A DNA stretch of 64,000 nt from JAUYQR01 sp963822435 (GTDB taxonomy: Bacteria > Pseudomonadota > Alphaproteobacteria > Rhodobacterales > Rhodobacteraceae). Below, one piece after another: positions 58,729 through 64,000 of the stretch; position 1 is the first letter of the stretch; each line of letters opens with the position of its first letter. The stretch lies in NCBI GenBank assembly GCA_963822435.1, contig CAWGHN010000004.1:558001-622000 (forward strand), read 5' to 3'. The notes beneath the pieces are model-generated. The model was not told the origin of the DNA, ran no database searches, and saw nothing but the letters and a program-made list of their open reading frames with translations. The position numbers and the translations under genes were made by a program.

Positions 58729-60327
58729 ATGACCAAATGGGCAGCCTTGCAGGCAAAACACGCAGCCGTCGCCAACCGTCCGATCCTCGATCTCTTTGAC
58801 GCCTCCCGTGCCGCCGATTTCTCGGTCCGCGCCGACGGGATGCTGCTGGACTATTCCAAGACCAACATTGACGCCGATATACGCGCCGCTCTGATCGCCC
58901 TTGCCGAAACTTCCGGCGTGGCCGAAAAGCGCGCCGCCATGTTCGCGGGCGACAAGATCAACCTGACCGAAGGCCGCGCCGTTTTGCACGTCGCCCTCCG
59001 TGCCGGTGAGACTGCCGTGATCGAGGTCGACGGTCGCGACGTGCTGCCCGACGTGCGCCGCATCCGCGCCGCCGCATACGCCTTCGCCCGCGACGTGCGC
59101 TCGGGTGCCTACACGGGGCAGGGCGGCCGCATCACCGATGTCGTCAACATCGGCATCGGCGGCTCCGACCTTGGCCCCGCGATGGCCTACCTCGCGCTCC
59201 AACCCTTTGCCGATGGCCCCCGCTGCCATTTCGTCTCCAACGTCGATGGCGCGCATATCCACGACACCCTGCGCGGCCTTGATCCCGCGACCACTCTCGT
59301 CATCGTCGCCTCCAAGACCTTCACCACGATCGAAACGATGACCAACGCGGACACCGCCAAACGCTGGATGGCGGAAAAGGTCGCAAACCCGGCCGCCCAG
59401 TTCGCCGCGGTCTCCACCGCCGGTGACAAGACCGCCGCTTACGGCATTGATCCGGCGCGGGTTTTCGGGTTCGAGGATTGGGTCGGAGGGCGCTATTCGA
59501 TGTGGGGTCCGATCGGACTTTCCCTGATCATCGCGGTTGGACCGGAGGCGTTCGACCAGTTCCTTGCCGGTGGCCGCGCAATGGACGACCACTTCCTGAC
59601 CGCCCCCTTCGCGCAGAATATGCCCGTGATGCTCGCCCTCACCGGGATCTGGCACAACCAGCTTTGCGGCTACGCCACCCGTGCCGTCCTGCCTTATGAC
59701 CAGCGCTTGTCGCGCCTGCCGGCCTACCTCCAGCAACTCGAGATGGAATCCAACGGCAAGCGCGTCGCCATCGACGGCAGCGATCTAGACACCCACTCCG
59801 GCCCCGTGGTCTGGGGCGAACCCGGCACCAACGGCCAGCACGCCTTCTACCAACTGATCCACCAAGGCACCCGAACCGTCCCGTGCGAGTTCCTCGTCGC
59901 CCGCCGCGGCCACGAACCCGACCTTGCACACCAGCACCTCCTTCTGATGGCGAACTGCCTCGCCCAAGCCGAAGCCCTTCTGCGCGGGCGCAGCCTCGCC
60001 GAGGCGCGCGGCATCATGGCCAAGAAGGGCCTGACCGGGGTTGAACTGGAAAAACAGGCCCGCCACCGTGTCTTTCCCGGCAACCGCCCTTCGACCGTGC
60101 TGGCCTACGACCAGCTTACCCCCTTCGTCCTGGGCCAGATCATCGCGCTCTACGAACACCGGGTGTTTGTCGAAGGCGTGATCCTGGGGCTGAACTCCTA
60201 CGACCAATGGGGTGTGGAACTTGGCAAGGAACTGGCGCTCGCCCTGCAACCGGTTCTAGAAGGCAGCGCAGGCACCGACGGCAAGGATGGCTCGACCACA
60301 GCCCTGGTCGATTTCCTGCGCGCCTGA
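58729..60327 (+). CDS. pgi: Glucose-6-phosphate isomerase
   Basis: 532 residues from ATG 58729, chosen over ATG 58726 because the GGAG of the upstream gene end is then 6 bases away. Interconverts glucose-6-phosphate and fructose-6-phosphate. Signatures: NIGIGGSDLGPAMAYLAL, FGFEDWVGGRYSMWGPIGLS, catalytic Glu in LEMESNGKRV, and GTNGQHAFYQLIHQGTR. Complete; operon position 3, three bases after pgl. Confidence 0.96.
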   Translation: MTKWAALQAKHAAVANRPILDLFDASRAADFSVRADGMLLDYSKTNIDADIRAALIALAETSGVAEKRAAMFAGDKINLTEGRAVLHVALRAGETAVIEVDGRDVLPDVRRIRAAAYAFARDVRSGAYTGQGGRITDVVNIGIGGSDLGPAMAYLALQPFADGPRCHFVSNVDGAHIHDTLRGLDPATTLVIVASKTFTTIETMTNADTAKRWMAEKVANPAAQFAAVSTAGDKTAAYGIDPARVFGFEDWVGGRYSMWGPIGLSLIIAVGPEAFDQFLAGGRAMDDHFLTAPFAQNMPVMLALTGIWHNQLCGYATRAVLPYDQRLSRLPAYLQQLEMESNGKRVAIDGSDLDTHSGPVVWGEPGTNGQHAFYQLIHQGTRTVPCEFLVARRGHEPDLAHQHLLLMANCLAQAEALLRGRSLAEARGIMAKKGLTGVELEKQARHRVFPGNRPSTVLAYDQLTPFVLGQIIALYEHRVFVEGVILGLNSYDQWGVELGKELALALQPVLEGSAGTDGKDGSTTALVDFLRA

Positions 60328-60328
60328 T

Positions 60329-60383
60329 CTTCCTCTTTGCAGAAATATCCCACGGGGGGCGCGGGGGGTGTGAAACCCCCCGC
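60329..60383 (-). repeat. Hairpin plus dispersed GGATATTT element, copy 4 (inverted)
   Basis: Hairpin GCGGGGGGT-GTGAA-ACCCCCCGC (60361-60383) next to an inverted core: on the minus strand GTGGGATATTTCTGCAAAGA followed by GGAAG (60329-60353). It fills the gap between convergent pgi and the RidA gene and may terminate both. Confidence 0.65.
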
Positions 60384-60391
60384 TTCCGCAC

Positions 60392-60745
60392 TTACCGCAG
60401 CGCGGCGGTGACGATCACTTCCACCAGATACGCCGGCGTCGCCAGCTTTGCCTCGCCCGTCGCGCGGGCCGGCGTGTGGCCCTGTGGCACCCAGCCATCC
60501 CAGACCGCGTTCATCTCGGCAAAGCTCGCCATATCGGCCAGCCAGATCTGCGCCGACAGGATGCGGGTCTTGTCGGTGCCGGCCTGCGCCAGAATCCGGT
60601 CCACCTCGGCCAGACAGGCCTTGGTCTGATCGGTAACCGAAGCCCCCGGCGTGCCAACTTGCCCGGCTACCCACAGAATACCGTTGTAAGCCACCGCTTC
60701 CGACATGCGCGGGCCAGTGCCGTAGCGGGTGATCTCGTGTGTCAT
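60392..60745 (-). CDS. RidA/YjgF-YER057c family protein
   Basis: 117 residues from ATG 60745. RidA fold: RMSEAVAYNGILWVAGQVG, then TKACLAEVDRILAQAGTDKT and the C-terminal ATPAYLVEVIVTAALR. Archetypal RidA deaminates reactive enamines/imines using an Arg in the C-terminal segment; this member has E-V-I-V instead of the R-x-E-I of RidA itself, so it is a related subgroup (Rid1-7) of uncertain activity. Confidence 0.87.
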   Translation of the reverse strand: MTHEITRYGTGPRMSEAVAYNGILWVAGQVGTPGASVTDQTKACLAEVDRILAQAGTDKTRILSAQIWLADMASFAEMNAVWDGWVPQGHTPARATGEAKLATPAYLVEVIVTAALR

Positions 60746-60809
60746 GGAATGCTCCCTTGTTGCTGGCCCCGGTGCTAGCGGTTTGGCGCGCCGAACGGAA
60801 GCGGCCTCG

Positions 60810-61118
60810 TTACAGACGACGGCAGTTGAACTGGTCGCCGGTCTTGCCCGAAACCCAGGTCATGCCCGTCGCCGTCACTGCCGCCAGCGCGATCATGTAG
60901 CCGCCGTCGAAGGTCAGCGTATAGCTCGACCCGTCCCGCGTTACCGACCGGATCGGCATCGCGCCGCCGCCGCTGTCGTAGGTCTTGTCGGTAAAGGTCA
61001 TCACGCTGACCCCGCAATCCCACCGCCCGACAAAAGCATAGGGCTCCGCCGGTGCCACGTCCCTGACGCAGGCCGCCAGCAGCGGCGGAACAAGCAGCAA
61101 TGGGGCAAGTCGGCTCAT
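60810..61118 (-). CDS. Small putative lipoprotein
   Basis: 102 residues from ATG 61118. Lipoprotein signal MSRLAPLLLVPPLLAAC with lipobox LAAC. The mature part contains two cysteines (FVGRWDCGVSVMTF and the C-terminal FNCRRL) that could form a disulfide, and a beta-rich composition as in small envelope proteins. No family name is clear. Single gene next to tRNA-Gly. Confidence 0.72.
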   Translation of the reverse strand: MSRLAPLLLVPPLLAACVRDVAPAEPYAFVGRWDCGVSVMTFTDKTYDSGGGAMPIRSVTRDGSSYTLTFDGGYMIALAAVTATGMTWVSGKTGDQFNCRRL

Positions 61119-61192
61119 CAGCGCACTCCACGGCGATCACAAGCCTACGCTACGTCCTGCGCCGCGCCTGTCAACTGTCCGGATGGCTGTGC

Positions 61193-61266
61193 TGGAGCGG
61201 GTGAAGGGAATCGAACCCTCGTCGTAAGCTTGGGAAGCTTCTGCTCTACCATTGAGCTACACCCGC
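61193..61266 (-). tRNA. tRNA-Gly (anticodon CCC)
   Basis: On the minus strand: acceptor GCGGGTG/CACCCGC, D-arm GCTCAATGGTAGAGC, anticodon loop TTCCCAA (CCC), TpsiC GTTCGATTC, with encoded CCA (61193-61195). Confidence 0.95.
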
Positions 61267-61342
61267 GTGTCGCCTGAGGTAAGACAGCCGCGCCGTCCCG
61301 TCAAGCCAGTACGGCATGCGGAACGGCGCGGGCATCAGGTCA

Positions 61343-61388
61343 CGGCAGCGGGCTTTTGACCGGGGACTTGGCCTTTGGCCCGCTGCCG
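61343..61388. repeat. Long-armed inverted repeat after the fasciclin gene
   Basis: CGGCAGCGGGC and GCCCGCTGCCG (11 bp, perfect) are separated by 24 bases that themselves contain GGCCAAGTCCCCGGTC. It lies 69 bp beyond the fasciclin stop on the minus strand. Probably a terminator or mRNA-stabilising stem. Confidence 0.5.
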
Positions 61389-61456
61389 CTTCGTGCCTGC
61401 CATCCGCCGCCGGGCCGAGTGACGCGGCACGGGCAGCGTGGGGCAGGGGTCCGAGA

Positions 61457-62002
61457 TCACATCGCGGGCAGCATCACCGTGTCGATGACGTGGATCACGC
61501 CGTTCGACTGCTTGACGTCGGCCACGGTGACCGAGGCCACGTTGCCCTGCTCGTCCGTCAGCTTGATCATGTCGCCTTCATAGGACGCTTGCAGCGTGCA
61601 GCCGCCCAGTGTCGGCACCGGATGCTTGCCGCCATCGTCCTTGATCATGCCATTCAGCGCCTCGGCCATGACGGCCTTGCCGACGACGTGGCAGGTCAGG
61701 ATCTTGGTCAACTGGTCCTTGTTTTCCGGCTTCAGCAGGGTTTCAACCGTGCCGGCGGGCAGCTTGGCGAAGGCATCGTTGGTCGGCGCGAACACGGTGA
61801 ACGGGCCAGCGCCCGACAGCGTTTCCACCAGACCGGCGGCCTGCACGGCGGCGACCAGCGTGGTGTGGTCAGCCGAGTTCACGGCGTTTTCGACGATGTT
61901 CTTGTCTTCGTACATTGCAGCGCCGCCAACCATCGGGTTTTCGGCCAGCGCCATGCCGGTCGACAGGGCCAGAATCGCGGTTGCAAGGTGGAAAGCTTTC
62001 AT
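61457..62002 (-). CDS. Secreted fasciclin-domain protein
   Basis: 181 residues from ATG 62002 (TGGAG ahead). Signal peptide MKAFHLATAILALSTGMALA. A single FAS1 domain: AAGLVETLSGAGPFTVFAPT, NDAFAKLPAGTVETLL, KILTCHVVGKAVMAEAL and the C-terminal SNGVIHVIDTVMLP. FAS1 proteins act in surface adhesion. Same direction as the sigma/anti-sigma genes upstream (112 bp), probably a target of that sigma factor. Confidence 0.92.
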   Translation of the reverse strand: MKAFHLATAILALSTGMALAENPMVGGAAMYEDKNIVENAVNSADHTTLVAAVQAAGLVETLSGAGPFTVFAPTNDAFAKLPAGTVETLLKPENKDQLTKILTCHVVGKAVMAEALNGMIKDDGGKHPVPTLGGCTLQASYEGDMIKLTDEQGNVASVTVADVKQSNGVIHVIDTVMLPAM

Positions 62003-62113
62003 CAGGGTCACTCCAGGGTTCTGTTCAGGGCGGGCCAATCCCGCCTCACACCCGGAGTTACGGAGGCCTGCGGGGGTAAGTTTCAGACCCCCGCAGCGCT
62101 CACGCTTTCGTGA

Positions 62114-62782
62114 TCACGTATCGCTGGTGACCGGTGCCGTCAGAATGACCGGCCCGGTCGGCAACCCGCTGGGCGACCCGCCTGCAGGCTCCACCGACAC
62201 GGCAAACAACCAGCCTGCCGGCGGTTTGGGGTAATCGACAACCAGCGTTTCGTCTCCCAGCAGGCCAAGCGACACCGGCGATGCCCCCGGAGCGATGATC
62301 CACAACTGGTGAACCTGCCCCGCAGGTGCCGTCGTTCCAGCCACGCGCGTCACGGTCAGTTCGTCGCCCACCTGCGTCAACCGATAGCTGAGCGTAGCAT
62401 CCTTGGTCGCAAGCACCGCCACAACCTGCGGCGCGGGCGGCACCATGAACACCACCGCAAAGATCAAGCCGGCCGCAACCGCGCCGGACAGTCCCAGCGA
62501 TATCCATGCCAGCCAATTGCGCGGGCGGCGCTCCTTGGCAAAAAGCCGCGCCTCGATTTTCGCCAAGACATCTGGCGCGGCCACCTCGGGCGTCTCGTCA
62601 TCCAAAGGCGACAACCGTTGTTCCCATGCCGCCACGCGCGCCGCAAACACGGTGTCAGCCTTCATCCGCGCCTCAACGGCGCTACGGTCGGCCATGTCGA
62701 GGACACCCAGCACATATTCGCCAGCCAGCGCGTCGTCGATGTCCTCAGGGCTGGCGCCAGGGTCAAGGGTAGTGTCGGTCAT
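62114..62782 (-). CDS. Anti-sigma factor (RskA-like)
   Basis: 222 residues from ATG 62782 (AAGGAG 8 bases ahead; ATGA overlap with the sigma gene stop). An N-terminal sigma-binding part (DDALAGEYVLGVLDMADRSA, then VAAWEQRLSPLDD), one membrane helix (about residues 93-113) and a C-terminal periplasmic RskA-type domain (VHQLWIIAPGASPVSLGLL). It should hold the sigma factor inactive at the membrane until a signal leads to proteolysis. The gene is intact although its sigma partner is not. Confidence 0.9.
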   Translation of the reverse strand: MTDTTLDPGASPEDIDDALAGEYVLGVLDMADRSAVEARMKADTVFAARVAAWEQRLSPLDDETPEVAAPDVLAKIEARLFAKERRPRNWLAWISLGLSGAVAAGLIFAVVFMVPPAPQVVAVLATKDATLSYRLTQVGDELTVTRVAGTTAPAGQVHQLWIIAPGASPVSLGLLGDETLVVDYPKPPAGWLFAVSVEPAGGSPSGLPTGPVILTAPVTSDT

Positions 62783-63314
62783 TCCAGACACTCCTTCAAT
62801 TTCAGCAGGCTGCGACGCAGCCATGTCCGCATCGTGTTCAGCGGCACCGCGTAGCGCGCGGCCAGAGTCGTCATAGGACAAGCCCATCGAGGTAGGCTCC
62901 CTTCACCGCGGCCGCGCGATCCGGCTCCAGCGTGGCAAAGCAATCCGTCACCCGCCGCGCTTCGCCTTGCGCGATCAGCCGGGCCTCGGCACGGGGCGTG
63001 CTGTCTTGCACCATGTCCAATCCATCATCGCTTGCCGCAGCCGGGCGGCTGCGCAAGCGGTCAATCGCCAGATTGCGCGCAATCGCGATCAGCCAGGTCA
63101 TACCCCGGCCTTTCGTGGCGTCAAACCGCCCCGCGCGCGTCCAGACCCGTGTGTAGACCTCTTGCAAGGCATCCTCCGCCTCAGACCGTTCCCCCAAGAT
63201 ACGGAGAAGCACGCCCATGAGTTTCGCGGAACTGTCACGATAAAGCGCACGAAACGCCGCCCGGTCGCCGGCGGCGCAATTCGCGATGTGATTTGCTATC
63301 GGATCGTCAATCAT
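62779..63314 (-). pseudogene. ECF sigma factor with two +1 frameshifts in region 4
   Basis: Starts at ATG 63314 with region 2 intact: FRALYRDSSAKLMGVLLRIL, EDALQEVYTRVWTRAGRFD, TWLIAIARNLAIDRLRS. In region 4 the reading GAYLDGL continues only if one extra base (a G at 62883-62885) is removed to give SYDD, and a second extra T (62866) is removed to give LAARYAVPLNTMRTWLRR and SLLKLKECLE, ending in TGA that overlaps the anti-sigma ATG. Uncorrected, the protein stops after LDGLVL at 62871 and lacks the -35-binding helix. Reconstructed length 177 residues. Confidence 0.88.
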
Positions 63315-63345
63315 CGCGCGACGTTACCGGGGCAATCTTCACCTG

Positions 63346-64000
63346 TCACCCCCGCCGCCGCCGTCCCCTGTCACCACCCGAACCTGAGGTGTTGAAACTG
63401 ACCTCGGGCAGGGTGACGATCCGGCTCAGCTCCGGGAAGGGATCGACCGCGTTCGGAATGGCGCTGGCGTTGACGAAATGCTCCTGAAACCGGGGCTCGA
63501 TCGCGGTTTCGACCTTGTGGATCTCATGCACCGTGGCCTCGATCGCATCGCGTGACGCGACGTTGCACAGCGCAATCCGCGCCCCGGTTCCCGCCGCGTT
63601 GCCCGCCGACACGACGCGGTCCAGCCTCACATCCGGAATCATCCCCAGGACCATCGCGTGCTTGGGGCTGATATGCGCGCCGAACGCTCCGGCCAGCGTG
63701 ACACGGTCCACCGTTTCCACGCCCATTTCGTCCATCAACAACTTGGCCCCGGCATAAAGTGCCGCCTTCGCCAACTGGATCGCCCGGATATCGCCCTGCG
63801 TCACCGTGATCAGCGGCCCGCCCTCCGCCGTGCCATCGTGCAGCACATAGTCATGCGTCCGCCCGGTGGCGATGCTGCGCGGCGTCCCGGTCTGATCCGG
63901 CCCACCAATCAGGCCGCCCTGATCGACCAGCCCCGCCATCCGCATCTCGGCCACCGCCTCGATGATGCCAGACCCACAGATGCCGGTCACGCCGGTCGAA
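63346..64000 (-). CDS. RACo-like corrinoid activation protein (ASKHA domain), N-terminus outside window
   Basis: 218 codons, open at the window edge. TGVTGICGSGIIEAVAEMRM and VTLAGAFGAHISPKHAMVLG belong to the C-terminal ASKHA-type domain of the RACo family (DUF4445), ATP-dependent reductive activators that restore Co(I) in corrinoid proteins. The N-terminal [2Fe-2S] domain would be on the missing side. This gives a plausible partner for the MttB-family protein at 47330. A Gly/Arg-rich tail ends the protein. It is transcribed in the same direction as the sigma gene, 31 bp before it. Confidence 0.85.
   Translation of the reverse strand, partial: STGVTGICGSGIIEAVAEMRMAGLVDQGGLIGGPDQTGTPRSIATGRTHDYVLHDGTAEGGPLITVTQGDIRAIQLAKAALYAGAKLLMDEMGVETVDRVTLAGAFGAHISPKHAMVLGMIPDVRLDRVVSAGNAAGTGARIALCNVASRDAIEATVHEIHKVETAIEPRFQEHFVNASAIPNAVDPFPELSRIVTLPEVSFNTSGSGGDRGRRRRG

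Overview
The window reads as a chromosomal segment of a high-GC alphaproteobacterium of the family Rhodobacteraceae (Rhodobacterales). Indicators are DUF6477 and DUF6456 proteins typical of that order, a GapR (DUF2312) protein, a short-chain-fatty-acyl-CoA-type regulator (ScfR), a cbrA-like symporter/histidine kinase, a form II cox cluster, and a dispersed intergenic element with a GGATATTT core. No phage, plasmid, IS element or CRISPR array is visible; almost everything is ordinary chromosomal metabolism. Assignments rest on reading the proteins and motifs; no database search was run.

Layout. 1-8.2 kb: DUF6477 (cut by the window edge), DUF6456, LysE exporter, a damaged aquaporin, lipA, two c-type cytochromes, hpt with a coupled small membrane protein, a RatA/Coq10-like protein and a secreted esterase. 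8.2-19.8 kb: a reductive pyrimidine (uracil) catabolism region. It has two RutR-family repressors, beta-alanine-type transaminase, N-carbamoyl amidohydrolase, dihydropyrimidinase and an ABC importer. Two TTGACC-N4-GGTCA(G) sites resembling the RutR operator lie in front of the amidohydrolase. Two genes here (amidohydrolase, second permease) carry single-base frameshifts, and an unrelated lower-GC gene with an HEPN-like R-x4-H motif sits between amidohydrolase and dihydropyrimidinase.

19.9-25.7 kb: an ScfR regulator behind tandem TTTGTAAA boxes, a single-domain response regulator, a small membrane protein, a Na+/solute symporter-histidine kinase fusion and a FliM/FliN-like protein. 25.7-28 kb: a sulfur-detoxification operon (MBL-fold, two YeeE/YedE halves, a TIGR01244 phosphatase/sulfurtransferase-like protein). 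28-35.8 kb: DksA-like protein, a degenerate FadJ-like protein, GapR, an iron-type permease, tRNA-Thr, a lower-GC membrane protein, a TfoX C-terminal-domain protein, a Gln-rich micro-ORF and a CopZ-like protein.

36-47.2 kb: a complete glycogen operon glgP-glgB-glgC-glgA-glgX-pgm. 47.3-51.1 kb: a non-pyrrolysine MttB-family methyltransferase, metallophosphoesterase, lipid/diacylglycerol kinase and lytic transglycosylase. 51.4-55.7 kb: coxG-coxS-coxL-coxM (form II molybdenum hydroxylase), closed by a textbook terminator. 55.9-60.3 kb: HNH endonuclease and zwf-pgl-pgi behind a perfect 12-bp palindrome. 60.4-64 kb: RidA, a lipoprotein, tRNA-Gly(CCC), and a sigma/anti-sigma/fasciclin operon whose sigma gene carries two +1 lesions. 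The right edge holds the C-terminal part of a RACo-like corrinoid activator, a possible partner of the MttB homolog.

Four independent +1 lesions in otherwise conserved genes, plus the aquaporin stop codon, are the strongest oddity. They mean either gene decay in this strain or residual base-calling errors, and read-level data would tell which.
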